In this document: positions 1 through 9,115 of the stretch, one piece after another
Position numbering within the stretch: position 1 is the stretch's first letter
How the letters are laid out: each line of letters starts with the position of its first letter
The notes under the pieces: model-generated
Told to the model about the DNA's origin: nothing
Databases searched by the model: none
What the model saw: only the letters and a program-made list of their open reading frames with translations
Assembly: GCF_030552475.1 (NCBI RefSeq)
Contig: NZ_JAUPED010000008.1
Location: 124,001 to 188,000, forward strand
Origin: Mariniflexile sp. AS56
GTDB taxonomy: Bacteria; Bacteroidota; Bacteroidia; Flavobacteriales; Flavobacteriaceae
Length of the DNA stretch: 64,000 bases
Direction: 5' to 3'
Position numbers and translations under genes: made by a program

Positions 1-244
1 ATCAACGTATGTTAAATTCTTAATTTTCATAAAAAAACATTAGTTAACAACAAATATATGTTTTTAAAGTATTTAATTTTTGACTATCAGAGTTTTTTAT
101 ACATAAATTAAGATTTTACTTAATTTATAATTTGTCATAAAAATTTAAAAAGGAAATAGTACTTAGGGAAACTAAATATAGGAAGAAATTCAAAAATCTA
201 ATTCTGTACCTTACAAAAAAAATAAGCGAGCCATTTAAAAAACA
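1..244. other. AT-rich intergenic stretch at the window edge
   Basis: This stretch is very AT-rich. I see no open reading frame of useful length, no tRNA-like fold and no convincing terminator in it. It lies downstream of the minus-strand DUF3820 gene and may hold the regulatory region of a gene beyond the left edge. Confidence 0.5.
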
Positions 245-472
245 CTACCGCTTCGGATACTGCTTCTTAATATTCCAAATCAATTCTTCCAAACCGTTTA
301 ATTTAAGCTCGTATACTTGTTTTAGCATATCGCCTAATTTACCTTTAGGGAAGCCTTTTTGGTTGTACCAAACCACGTAATGTTCTGGTAAATCTATTAA
401 GTAGCGGTCTTTATACTTGCCATATGGCATTTTGGTATGCGCTAAGTCTATTAAAAATTGTTTATCTAGCAC
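245..472 (-). CDS. DUF3820 family protein, 75 aa
   Basis: This is a small soluble protein of 75 residues. The segment MPYGKYKDRYLIDLPEHYVVW near residues 15-35 carries the pattern (MPfGKYkG..l.dlPe.Yl.W) typical of DUF3820, which Pfam also lists as a putative quorum-sensing-regulated virulence factor; its molecular role is not established. There is no signal peptide or membrane segment. The gene starts 5 bp after the stop of the LysM gene on the same strand, so the two are probably co-transcribed at the end of the bshC-guaA cluster. The family call rests on motif recall, and I would not infer a virulence role from it. Confidence 0.7.
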   Translation of the reverse strand: MLDKQFLIDLAHTKMPYGKYKDRYLIDLPEHYVVWYNQKGFPKGKLGDMLKQVYELKLNGLEELIWNIKKQYPKR

Positions 473-477
473 TGGCG

Positions 478-2400
478 TTATTTTACCTCAACAATGGTTA
501 AATCGCTGTACTTTACAATATAAGTTGCATCGTTATAATAACCGCCCATCAGTTTCTTCTTGTAGCCAAACTTGTTTTCAACATACTCGGTAAGCGGTGC
601 GTTATTAACAGACATATACATGTCTTTTGCCGTTGCTAAACGCAATACCACATCCATAGTTAAATCGAAGCCTTTTACAGCACGTTTACTTGGCGTTGTA
701 TGGTAGGTTTGCGTGTAACGTTTAGCAAACGAATTGCTTTCGGTGTCGTTATACGATTTTGAAGCGGTTGCAAAATGAAACTTAAGTTTAGATAAATGAT
801 CGTTAGATACTTGGTCTCCCTCAAAAGCACTATTAAAATTAGTTGTTACCAAAACAATTTCAATAGCATTTGGGTTTCCTTCACCACGTTGACTTAAAGA
901 AGCCAAAATACTTGTTACGTTTGATGCAAAACCTTCACTTTGTGTTTCTAGAAACACGTAATTTTTACCAGGTTTCAAGGTGGCTCTTATATCTTCAACA
1001 TACACAAAATTCTCATCCTTACCTTCTTTATTTTTTCTAGAATACACTTGTTTTGCATAGCTAAATTCACGTTTAAGATCGGTTGCTACCGCTGCATTTT
1101 TGGCATCTGAAATAATAACAATGTTCTTTGGAAGTGAATCTGCTTTTACAAAATTGATGATTCTACCTTTTAACAAATCGTCTGAAGGTCGCGATTGAAA
1201 TACATTCTCATACAAATTCAAATTAGTTCCTATTGGGGAAACAACAGGTACATGATATGGAAGTAATTGGCTCGCTACTTTATCAAACGTGTCTGATGTT
1301 AACGGACCAATAACAGCATCTAAATTCTTGAAATCATTGTCATTTAGAATTCTGATCACGTCACTTACTTGGTATTTAGTATCGTAAACATCGACTTTAA
1401 CAGAGACTCCTAAAGCTTTCAATGAATCTAAAGCCGTTAGTACACCTGTGTAAAAATCAAGAGACGCTTCTAAATACGGGTCTTTTTTAATACTATTTTT
1501 TGCGCTTCCAATAGAATCTAAATTCACACGGTTTAACCTAAAAGGCAACATAACCGCAATGTGTTTGGTATCGAAATTCGTTATTTTGGTTTCTAAATGC
1601 GACTTCTTAGAGATGGTTTCTCCCGCTACATTCGTAGAATTGGTATACGGAATTTTTAAAACCATACCTTCCTTTAAACCAGTCTCTTTCAACTCTGGGT
1701 TTAAAGTTTCTAATTCAGCTTGCTCTAAGCCCAATTTAATTTTTAAACGGTAAAACCCTTCTTTTGGTAATACATTGTAATAGCTGTATTTTTCATCAAC
1801 CACTTTAACAGCTTCACTTTCTAAATTAGGCACATATATTTGTTGCCCTTCTTGCAAGGTTTCTCCCAAACCTGGGTTTAAATCTTCCAATTCTTGTACT
1901 GTAATTCCGAATTTATAAGCAATACGCCACTTCCCTTCTTTCGCTTTTACCATATAAGGTTTGGTAGCTGCTTTAGGTTCTTCCTTAATTAATTTATAAA
2001 CAGGAATTTGAAGTTTATCACCCTTTCGTAATGTATTGGCGTATAAAAAGGTGTTGTGTTTTTTTATTTCATCTTCGGTAACATCGTAACGTTTACCAAT
2101 ACTGTATAACGTTTCTCTTTTACTCGTTCTGTGTTCTTTATAACCTTGCAACTCTTTAACAACAATAGCTTCTGGTTTTTTAGCCTTAGATAAAGGAATG
2201 ATTAAAATAGTGTTGGATTTTAATTCCTTTTTCGCATCTGGATTTAAAGTATAAATATCTGAAATTGCTACACCATAACGCGTTGCAATACCTTGGATAG
2301 TTTCTCCCTTTTTTACCTGATGGGTGCTAAAATTTTGTGCTGTTACAGCATTTAAGTTGAACACTAATGCGAAACATAAAACGGAAAAGAATTTAATCAT
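478..2400 (-). CDS. Exported four-LysM protein with a C-terminal periplasmic-binding fold
   Basis: This 640-residue protein has an N-terminal signal peptide (about residues 1-21, ending AVTAQ). Four LysM-like units follow, near residues 25-69, 90-133, 149-191 and 206-251; each ends in an I-x-I/V-P type motif, and the first two carry the better KxGET/KRET signature. From about residue 279 the sequence begins IAVMLPF and continues as a type I periplasmic-binding-protein fold of the LIVBP/amino-acid ABC type, with segments such as AVIGPLTSD and PVVSPIGTN. LysM units bind peptidoglycan or other GlcNAc polymers. The binding domain suggests a fixed cell-wall sensor or scaffold rather than a transport component, since no permease lies nearby. 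It is 3' of guaA on the same strand, separated by 220 bp holding a palindrome. Ligand and role are unknown. Confidence 0.8.
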   Translation of the reverse strand: MIKFFSVLCFALVFNLNAVTAQNFSTHQVKKGETIQGIATRYGVAISDIYTLNPDAKKELKSNTILIIPLSKAKKPEAIVVKELQGYKEHRTSKRETLYSIGKRYDVTEDEIKKHNTFLYANTLRKGDKLQIPVYKLIKEEPKAATKPYMVKAKEGKWRIAYKFGITVQELEDLNPGLGETLQEGQQIYVPNLESEAVKVVDEKYSYYNVLPKEGFYRLKIKLGLEQAELETLNPELKETGLKEGMVLKIPYTNSTNVAGETISKKSHLETKITNFDTKHIAVMLPFRLNRVNLDSIGSAKNSIKKDPYLEASLDFYTGVLTALDSLKALGVSVKVDVYDTKYQVSDVIRILNDNDFKNLDAVIGPLTSDTFDKVASQLLPYHVPVVSPIGTNLNLYENVFQSRPSDDLLKGRIINFVKADSLPKNIVIISDAKNAAVATDLKREFSYAKQVYSRKNKEGKDENFVYVEDIRATLKPGKNYVFLETQSEGFASNVTSILASLSQRGEGNPNAIEIVLVTTNFNSAFEGDQVSNDHLSKLKFHFATASKSYNDTESNSFAKRYTQTYHTTPSKRAVKGFDLTMDVVLRLATAKDMYMSVNNAPLTEYVENKFGYKKKLMGGYYNDATYIVKYSDLTIVEVK

Positions 2401-2503
2401 GTAAATCTATTTTTTTAATTGCGTTACAAACAAAATGGTGTTTTTCTTAATGCATATAACATGCCAAAAATAAAGCGTTTAATACACAGCCATTCAGTAC
2501 CGA

Positions 2504-2536
2504 CTTAATTATATACGTTCAATGTATATAATTAAG
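2504..2536. repeat. Perfect 13-bp inverted repeat between guaA and the LysM gene
   Basis: The left arm CTTAATTATATAC (2504-2516) is the exact reverse complement of the right arm GTATATAATTAAG (2524-2536), with a 7-base loop between them. The stem is almost all A/T and has no T-run on either side, so it is a poor intrinsic terminator. It may be an operator, a small palindromic repeat or an mRNA hairpin in the guaA-LysM transcript. Confidence 0.6.
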
Positions 2537-2620
2537 CCGTTTAACGTACTAAATATAACTTATAAATAGTGTAACTATAACTTTACTAGAATGTTAAGAG
2601 CTGCTATTTTAAACGGGGCT

Positions 2621-4156
2621 TTATTCCCACTCGATAGTCGCTGGTGGTTTCGAACTAATGTCGTAAACAACCCTGTTAACACCTTTTACTTTGTTTATAA
2701 TATCGTTTGATGTTTTTTGAAGGAACTCGTATGGTAAATTTACCCAATCGGCCGTCATACCATCGGTACTTTCAACCGCACGAAGTGCCACACATTTTTC
2801 ATAAGTACGCTCATCGCCCATAACGCCCACGCTATTTACAGGTAATAACATCGCGCCTGCTTGCCATACTTTATCGTATAGTCCCCATTCTTTTAAGCCG
2901 TTAATAAAAATAGCATCAACTTCTTGAAGGATACGTACTTTTTCAGCTGTGATATCACCTAAAATACGAATACCTAAACCTGGACCAGGAAATGGGTGAC
3001 GTCCTAAAAGCTCTGGATCAATGCCTAAAGTAGCGCCTACACGTCTTACTTCATCTTTAAAAATAGCACGTAAAGGTTCCACAATTTTAAGTTTCATAAA
3101 ATCGGGTAAACCACCTACGTTGTGGTGACTTTTTATGGTTGCAGAAGGTCCGCCAGTTGCCGAAACACTTTCAATAACATCTGGATAAATAGTACCCTGT
3201 GCCAACCATTTCACGTCTGTAAGTTTGTTTGCTTCATCATCAAAAACCTCAATAAACGAATTACCAATGGCTTTACGTTTCAATTCTGGGTCTTCAATTC
3301 CTGCTAAAGCATCAAGAAAACGTTTAGAAGCATCAACTCCTTTCACGTTAAGTCCCATGCCTTCGTATTGATTTAATACACTTTCAAATTCGTTTTTACG
3401 CAGCAATCCGTTATTAACGAAAATACAGTATAAGTTTTTGCCTATGGCTTTATTTAATAATACTGCTGCTACGGTAGAATCTACACCACCTGATAAGCCT
3501 AAAACCACTTTATCTGTTCCCACTTTTTCTTGAATAGCCGCTACGGTTTCTTCAACAAAAGAATCTGGTGTCCAGTCTTGATTTAAGCCTGCAATACTTA
3601 CTAAAAAGTTTTCTAGTAGTTGCTTACCATCCGTAGAATGATATACTTCAGGATGAAATTGAATCGCATAGGTATCTTCACCTTCAATTCTATAAGCAGC
3701 ATTCGCTACATCATGCGTACTCGCAATTAAAACACCGTTTGTTGGCAATGTTTTAATGGTATCACTATGACTCATCCAGACTTGACTTCCAATTTGAATA
3801 TTTTTGAAGAAGCCTTCCTCCTCTTTTATAAATGCCAAATTAGCACGACCATATTCTCTAGTATTAGAAGGTGCTACTTCACCACCTGAAAAATGCGCCA
3901 AATATTGGGCACCGTAACAAACTGCAAGTAAAGGTTTTTCGCCTCTAATATGTGTTAAATCGGGATGTAAAGCTTGTTCGCCTCTTACTGAAAAAGGGCT
4001 ACCAGAAAGTATAACAGCTTTAAACTCCTCTAAATTGGTTGGAATTTTGTTGAATGGATGTATTTCGGAGTAAATGTTGAGTTCTCGAACTCGACGAGCA
4101 ATAAGTTGTGTGTATTGCGATCCGAAGTCTAAAATAAGTACCTTGTCATGTTGCAT
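2621..4156 (-). CDS. guaA: GMP synthase (glutamine-hydrolysing), GuaA
   Basis: GuaA makes GMP from XMP, ATP and glutamine in the cytoplasm. The N-terminal class I glutamine amidotransferase half contains the nucleophile Cys80 (LLAVCYGAQ) and the His168/Glu170 pair (FHPEV). The ATP-pyrophosphatase half begins with the PP-loop SGGVDST at 222-228, and the C-terminal dimerisation domain ends in the usual PPATIEWE. I chose the ATG at 4156 (511 residues, start [14 protein letters not shown]). An in-frame ATG at 4171 would add five non-conserved residues. The gene follows a PLP decarboxylase and bshC on the same strand. The 60 bp upstream hold a GATTTAT heptamer repeat but no clear ribosome binding site, which is normal for this phylum. 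Confidence 0.97.
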   Translation of the reverse strand: MQHDKVLILDFGSQYTQLIARRVRELNIYSEIHPFNKIPTNLEEFKAVILSGSPFSVRGEQALHPDLTHIRGEKPLLAVCYGAQYLAHFSGGEVAPSNTREYGRANLAFIKEEEGFFKNIQIGSQVWMSHSDTIKTLPTNGVLIASTHDVANAAYRIEGEDTYAIQFHPEVYHSTDGKQLLENFLVSIAGLNQDWTPDSFVEETVAAIQEKVGTDKVVLGLSGGVDSTVAAVLLNKAIGKNLYCIFVNNGLLRKNEFESVLNQYEGMGLNVKGVDASKRFLDALAGIEDPELKRKAIGNSFIEVFDDEANKLTDVKWLAQGTIYPDVIESVSATGGPSATIKSHHNVGGLPDFMKLKIVEPLRAIFKDEVRRVGATLGIDPELLGRHPFPGPGLGIRILGDITAEKVRILQEVDAIFINGLKEWGLYDKVWQAGAMLLPVNSVGVMGDERTYEKCVALRAVESTDGMTADWVNLPYEFLQKTSNDIINKVKGVNRVVYDISSKPPATIEWE

Positions 4157-4186
4157 GCGCAAAAATAGCAAGGATTTTATAATTAC

Positions 4187-4205
4187 GATTTATGATTTAT
4201 GATTT
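4187..4205. repeat. Heptamer direct repeat GATTTAT in the guaA leader
   Basis: Two exact copies of GATTTAT (4187-4193, 4194-4200) plus a partial third copy (GATTT, 4201-4205) lie between the decarboxylase stop and the guaA start. Other A/T-rich 7-base periodic repeats occur before serA and fabI in this window. Confidence 0.6.
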
Positions 4206-4216
4206 TTTTTAAAATT

Positions 4217-5590
4217 TTAAACCATGCTCTCTAAAATCAATTGAATATCTTTTTCTGTGGTATCTGGATTTATAAAACAAAAACGCGAAACAGTTTCAAA
4301 ACTATCGCCTGTTTTCCATTTTGTTGGCGCTACTAGAGCAAAGCCTTTTTTGTGGTTTTCATAGGTCCAATGTGTATAATCTTCAGGCTTCCACCCAATT
4401 CTTCTATATAAAACACAAGACAAACTAGGGTCTCTAACCAACTCGACATGCGGCATCTTTTCAATTAAAGCTCCTGCAATTTGTGCTAATTCTAAACCAC
4501 GCTCTACAGCTTGCTTATAACGATCTGTTCCGTGCATGGCTAATGAAAACCATAAAGGCAACCCACGTACACGACGTGTTAATTGTATTTGATAATCGGT
4601 TGGATTAAAACCATGTGCGCCTTCATCCTTAAAAATATCTAAATAAGATCCTTCTTGAGAATGTGCTTTTTTAGCTAATTCTGGCTTCTTATAAATAACA
4701 GCACCGCAATCATACGGTGAAAACATCCATTTATGTGGGTCGATAGTGATGCTATCTGCCATTTCAATACCGTTAAATAAATGTCTTACAGAATCGGCCA
4801 CCAAAGCGCCTCCACCGTAAGCAGCATCGACATGAAACCACAGGTTTTCGTTTTCACAAATGGTACCAATGGCAAATAAATCGTCTATAATACCAGCGTT
4901 GGTTGTACCACCAGTTCCCACAACGGCAAACAATCGTTTCCTTTCGTGTGCTGTTAGGTTCTTAATGCTGTTTTGCAAGGCTTCTCCCTCTAGCCTATCT
5001 TCTGTATCTACAAGCACTACATCAATATCCGCCACTTTTGCCATGGCTTTAATAGAGGAATGCGCCCCTATAGACGTTATTATAAGTCCTTTTTCTACTT
5101 TATTCTGGTCGTCTAAACTTCGCCAGTTTTCTCTTGCTGCAACGATGGCCGACAAATTTGCCGCTGTACCACCGCTAGTAAACACGCCAAAAGCACCTTC
5201 TGGTAATCCTGTTAAAGACACCATCCATCGCATGGCTTCAATTTCGCAAAAAATACCGCCTGCACCTTCCATCCAATATGCGCCATGAATACTCGAAGCC
5301 GAGGTTACCAAATCGAACATAATCGCAGCTCGTGTTGGAGCCGCTGGTACAAAAGCCAAATTTCTAGGATGGTCTACCGGCACATTGGCTTTCATTAAAT
5401 GCTTTTTCCATAAATTAAAAGCGACTTCTCCACCTATACCTTCATTTGTAATTGTTTCTCCAACTAATGCTTTTAACTCTTCCGCCTTTTTAGGCTTTCC
5501 TATTTTATGGTTTGTAGATGAAATTCTGCCAATGGTGTATTTCATGACATCTAAGGTCATTTCTACTAATTCAAGGTCAATTTTGTGCAT
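4217..5590 (-). CDS. Group II pyridoxal-phosphate-dependent amino-acid decarboxylase
   Basis: This 457-residue protein belongs to the PLP-dependent group II decarboxylases, which include aromatic-L-amino-acid, glutamate and 2,4-diaminobutyrate decarboxylases. The PLP lysine is Lys287 in the DPHKW motif, the pyridinium-binding aspartate is Asp255 in HVDAAYGG, and His176 (GAHSS) is the usual ring-stacking residue. The small-domain SGGTAAN motif sits at 139-145. The substrate cannot be read from sequence; the overall match is closest to aromatic-amino-acid or related decarboxylases. It starts 7 bp after the bshC stop and lies ahead of guaA on the same strand, so it is likely in the bshC transcript. 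There is no signal peptide, so it is cytoplasmic. Confidence 0.85.
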   Translation of the reverse strand: MHKIDLELVEMTLDVMKYTIGRISSTNHKIGKPKKAEELKALVGETITNEGIGGEVAFNLWKKHLMKANVPVDHPRNLAFVPAAPTRAAIMFDLVTSASSIHGAYWMEGAGGIFCEIEAMRWMVSLTGLPEGAFGVFTSGGTAANLSAIVAARENWRSLDDQNKVEKGLIITSIGAHSSIKAMAKVADIDVVLVDTEDRLEGEALQNSIKNLTAHERKRLFAVVGTGGTTNAGIIDDLFAIGTICENENLWFHVDAAYGGGALVADSVRHLFNGIEMADSITIDPHKWMFSPYDCGAVIYKKPELAKKAHSQEGSYLDIFKDEGAHGFNPTDYQIQLTRRVRGLPLWFSLAMHGTDRYKQAVERGLELAQIAGALIEKMPHVELVRDPSLSCVLYRRIGWKPEDYTHWTYENHKKGFALVAPTKWKTGDSFETVSRFCFINPDTTEKDIQLILESMV

Positions 5591-5596
5591 CTTTTG

Positions 5597-7195
5597 CTAG
5601 AGTGTTAAAAGTGTAAATTCTTGTGAAAGCGGGTTTAAGTTCTCAATTAATTTGGGAATTAACTGGTCGCCATATTCTAAATAAAATTCAGAAAAATTTG
5701 TATTACGTTCTTGTAAACTTCCGTTAGGGAATAACTCATTTTGAATTTCAGTCATTCGAAATACTTGATCGGATAGTTTTCTTTTTTGAGCTTTTAATAA
5801 GCGCTTTTCTAAAGCATCCAAACCTTTTAGTTGTTTTACTTCCTGTGCTTTTACGGCTCCTAAAAAGGATTTATCCGTTTGTTCCGCAAGGCTATACATC
5901 GCTTCAAATTGTTGTTTTAAAGCCGTTTTTTGAGCAGAAAAATCAATATCAATATTTGAAATCTCTCTTACTTTTTTATTAATGAAGCCATCCCGCTTTA
6001 AAAAAACATCTTCAATGGAAACAGCTAAATTCTGAAGCTTTTCAGATTGATTTTCAGATTGAATCAACACAGAATTACGTAACAACAGTGCCGGAAACGG
6101 AACTTTCACTTCGTTAAAATACGCTTTTAATTGAAACCAATACGCCAATTCACCGCCACCACCTATATAACACAGGTTTGGTAAAATCACTTCTTGGTAC
6201 AAAGGGCGCATAATCACATTAGGCGAAAATCGTTCTGGATGCTCTAAGAGTTCTTTTTGTATATCATTCTTGCTCCAAGATATATTGGTGTTGTTTACTA
6301 TATATATACCGTCTTCAAAAACAATACGCTCTCTTACCTTCTCGGTTATATAAAATAAATTAATCTCACGGGGGTTTACTTGAATGCCGTAATTTGATAA
6401 TTTGTTTATTTTTTCATTTGTTTCAGACACCTTTTTAAAAGATGTTTGATTCAATAATTCATCTTCTACAAATGGAATAAATTGTTTTTTGAGAGTAGCA
6501 TCATTCGCATCTATAATAACTAAACCATACGCTTTAAACAAGTCGTTTGCTAAAAAGCGCGTGGCATCGGCTAAATTTCCATGTTTAATATAAGCTTCCT
6601 TGAAAAGGGTTTTTAAATAATTCGCATTCTTGGTGGTGCCTAATTCCAAAGAAAATAAATCCAAAACGGCTTCTAACCCATCAGTAGCCAATTCACCAAC
6701 AGCTCCACTCGCGTCTTTGTTCCAATGTACTTTTTTGCCTTTGAAGTTGAAATAGTTTATTTCCTCAAAATCGTGATCTTCGGTTGCCATCCAATAAACG
6801 GGCACAAAGTTATATTCTGGGTAACGGTGTTTTAATTCGGTTGAAAGATTGATAGCTGACACAATTTTGTACAGAAAATAAAGCGGCCCCGTAAACAAGT
6901 TCAATTGGTGCCCTGTGGTTATTGTGAAAGTATTATTCAATTTTAGACTTTCTATGTTTTCTAAAGTTGATACAGAAACGTCCGTATGCTGGTACTGCTT
7001 TTTTAACTGTTCTACTAAAACAGCTCTGGACGCTGTTTTAAAAGATGCCGCCTTCTCATCAATCTGGTCTTTAAAATTATCAAGAGTCGGAAACTTGTTA
7101 TAAAAAGGTTTCAGTGTGGGGTTTTCATCTAAATAATCACAAATTAGTGAAGAAAAATATCCTGTTTTTTTAAATGAAATACTATTTGCTGGCAT
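5597..7195 (-). CDS. bshC: Bacillithiol biosynthesis cysteine-adding enzyme BshC
   Basis: BshC joins cysteine to glucosaminyl-malate in the last step of bacillithiol synthesis. The 532-residue length fits the family. Diagnostic segments are TTGHQLN (93-99) followed by FTGPLYFLYK, and the MATEDHDFEE segment (136-145). A C-terminal helical, probably coiled-coil region runs over about residues 385-490 and carries the KxLDALEKRLLKAQKRK-type heptads. The gene heads a minus-strand cluster with the decarboxylase and guaA. A candidate -7 box TATCTTTA on the minus strand lies at 7218-7225. bshA and bshB are not in this window, which is common because the bsh genes are usually scattered. Confidence 0.93.
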   Translation of the reverse strand: MPANSISFKKTGYFSSLICDYLDENPTLKPFYNKFPTLDNFKDQIDEKAASFKTASRAVLVEQLKKQYQHTDVSVSTLENIESLKLNNTFTITTGHQLNLFTGPLYFLYKIVSAINLSTELKHRYPEYNFVPVYWMATEDHDFEEINYFNFKGKKVHWNKDASGAVGELATDGLEAVLDLFSLELGTTKNANYLKTLFKEAYIKHGNLADATRFLANDLFKAYGLVIIDANDATLKKQFIPFVEDELLNQTSFKKVSETNEKINKLSNYGIQVNPREINLFYITEKVRERIVFEDGIYIVNNTNISWSKNDIQKELLEHPERFSPNVIMRPLYQEVILPNLCYIGGGGELAYWFQLKAYFNEVKVPFPALLLRNSVLIQSENQSEKLQNLAVSIEDVFLKRDGFINKKVREISNIDIDFSAQKTALKQQFEAMYSLAEQTDKSFLGAVKAQEVKQLKGLDALEKRLLKAQKRKLSDQVFRMTEIQNELFPNGSLQERNTNFSEFYLEYGDQLIPKLIENLNPLSQEFTLLTL

Positions 7196-7217
7196 ATAAA
7201 ACGTAAAAGTTAAAGTG

Positions 7218-7225
7218 TAAAGATA
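7218..7225 (-). promoter_or_regulatory. Candidate -7 box for bshC
   Basis: On the minus strand this reads TATCTTTA, one base off the Bacteroidota consensus TAnnTTTG, about 23 bases before the bshC ATG. No clear -33 TTTG accompanies it, so support is weak. Confidence 0.3.
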
Positions 7226-7465
7226 CAGTTATTCTATTTTTTGAAATCTAAAAAATAAGTTAAGAATTCTGAAGCTTCCTAAAAACAGAAAATATTAGTC
7301 ATAGCACTAAAAGGAACCTAACAATTTTATCGACTTCATTTTAAAATAACATAGCAAACTAAAAATTGGCTTCTATTAATACCCCATTAACCTTCTTTAC
7401 ATTACAATAACCCTAAGTTAATCAAACCACAGCATAGGCTTAACAAGCATCATAAACTCCCATTA

Positions 7466-7473
7466 TACCTTTG
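7466..7473 (+). promoter_or_regulatory. Candidate -7 box TACCTTTG for the collagen-like lipoprotein gene
   Basis: The octamer matches TAnnTTTG exactly and lies 35 bases before the ATG at 7509. The -33 position does not show a good TTTG. Confidence 0.4.
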
Positions 7474-7508
7474 GCATCAAAATAACAATCAAAAAAAATT
7501 ATGAGATT

Positions 7509-9041
7509 ATGAACAAATTACTAAAACTATTTTTATTCGTTTTTGCTATGACTTCCACTAGTGCTGTGCTAATAAGCTGTGAAGGTGAAGATGGTGTTAA
7601 CGGTATAAACGGAAAAGACGGTGTAGACGGACAAGATGGTGCTGATGGCACCGATGGTGAAGATTTCACCCCATCACCTATGATGTTTTCAAACAAATCA
7701 ACATTAGAACCTTTAGTTACTATGCATGCTGAGTTTAGTGCCGTAGAAGCTTTTTCTCTTATAAGTTCTACAGATGTACTTTCCAACGGGTTTCGTTTAG
7801 TTGGGGCTCAAGATGGCGCTGGGTTTTTAAAAGATGGCGAGAATTACATCTATGTTGTAAATGCGGAAGACGATTATGGTGTATCGCGAATTCGTTTTGA
7901 TAAAGACCTAAACCCACTTAAAGGCGAATGGCTGCTAAATGCGGGTGTTGCAGATTATGCCAGACAATGTTCTGGGACTATGTGGGAGAAAGCCATTCAT
8001 GGTGGTGATAAAGACATCTTTTTATCGGCATCAGAAAGCATTGCGTATGATGTTAAAGGTATAGACCCTTGGATAACAACACCAACCCCTAATGCCGATT
8101 TTGGTTTAGATGCGCTTGGAGAATTTTCTTGGGAAAATGCCGTACCACTTCCAAAAGGAGCATATTCTGGTAAAACCGTTATTATTGGTGGTGATGATGA
8201 TTCGAGCGGTTCTAAAGGTCAAGTAACCATGTATTTATCTGAAAACGGAGATGCCGATTTAGAAAATGGTAAAATATACGTTCTTAGATACAAACAAGTT
8301 TCTAACGGCACAGGTGGCGTTATGGATGTGACACCTGCAACCACTTATGACGAAGGATCTCTTGATTTTGGAAAAACCTACGATATAGAGTTTGTTGAAA
8401 TAGTAAACGGTGCAGCCATGACAAAAAATGAAATGGAAACAGCTTGTACTGCCGTAAACGCTTCTCAATTTATAAGAGTTGAAGATGTAGATTACCAAAA
8501 AGGAAGTGATGCCAACGGAAGAAACGTTTATTTTGCAGTAACAGGTCTTGGCCCAAATACTGGCGATGTTAACGATTGGGGAACCGTTTACAAATTAGAA
8601 CTAGACGCAACAAACCCATTAGCTGGAAAATTAACACAAGTAGTAAGTGGTAATACAGACAGCAATAATAAAGACGGAAACCTGTCTTCACTTCAAAGTC
8701 CAGATAATATTTGTGTAACGGAAAACTTTATTTATTTCCAGGAAGACCCAAACTCTTTTAGCAGAGGGCACGCTGCATATATTTATCAATCTGATTTAAA
8801 CGGTAACAACACCAAAGTTGTTTTAGAACTTAAAATAGAAAGCAACCTATCTCCAACAGGAAGCACTAGTTTTTCTGGTGAATTCGGATCGTTAGTTGAT
8901 GTTTCTGATAAAGTTGGCGTACCAGACACCTTTATTTTAGCACTTCAACCTCACTACTGGAAAAGTGATGATTTCGTGTCAACCAATTTACCACACAACC
9001 AAGGTGGTCAAATTGTGGTATTAAAAGGACTTCCTAGATAA
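7509..9041 (+). CDS. Lipoprotein with collagen-like Gly-X-Y tract and PhoX/DUF839-like domain
   Basis: This 510-residue protein has a lipoprotein signal peptide with lipobox VLISC (Cys24). Nine Gly-X-Y triplets rich in Asp and Asn follow at about residues 26-52 (GEDGVNGING...). The rest resembles the PhoX/DUF839 beta-propeller family: ENAVPLP then a GGDDDSSGSKGQ segment, a FIRVEDVDY segment near 318-326, and SPDNICVTENFIYFQED near 396-412. PhoX enzymes are calcium- and iron-dependent phosphatases, but I cannot confirm the metal ligands here, so phosphatase activity is only a possibility. The short collagen-like tract probably makes a stalk or trimerising element after the lipid anchor. An ATG at 7501 hits an immediate stop, so 7509 is the start. 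The next gene, a di-heme peroxidase, is separated by a terminator. Confidence 0.65.
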   Translation: MNKLLKLFLFVFAMTSTSAVLISCEGEDGVNGINGKDGVDGQDGADGTDGEDFTPSPMMFSNKSTLEPLVTMHAEFSAVEAFSLISSTDVLSNGFRLVGAQDGAGFLKDGENYIYVVNAEDDYGVSRIRFDKDLNPLKGEWLLNAGVADYARQCSGTMWEKAIHGGDKDIFLSASESIAYDVKGIDPWITTPTPNADFGLDALGEFSWENAVPLPKGAYSGKTVIIGGDDDSSGSKGQVTMYLSENGDADLENGKIYVLRYKQVSNGTGGVMDVTPATTYDEGSLDFGKTYDIEFVEIVNGAAMTKNEMETACTAVNASQFIRVEDVDYQKGSDANGRNVYFAVTGLGPNTGDVNDWGTVYKLELDATNPLAGKLTQVVSGNTDSNNKDGNLSSLQSPDNICVTENFIYFQEDPNSFSRGHAAYIYQSDLNGNNTKVVLELKIESNLSPTGSTSFSGEFGSLVDVSDKVGVPDTFILALQPHYWKSDDFVSTNLPHNQGGQIVVLKGLPR

Positions 9042-9066
9042 AAATTAAACGACTCTTAAAACAAAA

Positions 9067-9097
9067 AATCTCCATTTATTTAATGGAGATTCTTTTT
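9067..9097 (+). terminator. Intrinsic terminator after the PhoX-like lipoprotein gene
   Basis: A perfect 10-bp stem AATCTCCATT/AATGGAGATT (9067-9076 and 9082-9091) with a 5-base loop is followed by CTTTTT. An upstream in-frame ATG for the next gene falls inside this stem, which argues for its later start at 9116. Confidence 0.85.
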
Positions 9098-9115
9098 GTT
9101 TATAAAAATTTCAAA

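Larger units (their letters stand above)
7196..7508. other. Divergent intergenic region between bshC and the collagen-like lipoprotein gene
   Basis: These 313 bp are A/T-rich and non-coding on both strands as far as I can see. They should contain the two divergent promoters. The best boxes are TATCTTTA at 7218-7225 (minus, for bshC) and TACCTTTG at 7466-7473 (plus). I see no riboswitch-like fold and no repeat family. Confidence 0.6.

Noticed and set aside
4860-5288. 142-codon open frame on the plus strand
   Set aside because: It lies antisense to the PLP decarboxylase, which has clear family motifs; the frame is a shadow with no family features.
7499-7786. Ser/Pro-rich minus-strand frame
   Set aside because: It is the antisense image of the Gly-X-Y tract of the collagen-like lipoprotein.
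9083-9115. Earlier ATG for the peroxidase gene
   Set aside because: It sits inside the stem of the preceding terminator; the ATG at 9116 directly starts the lipoprotein signal.
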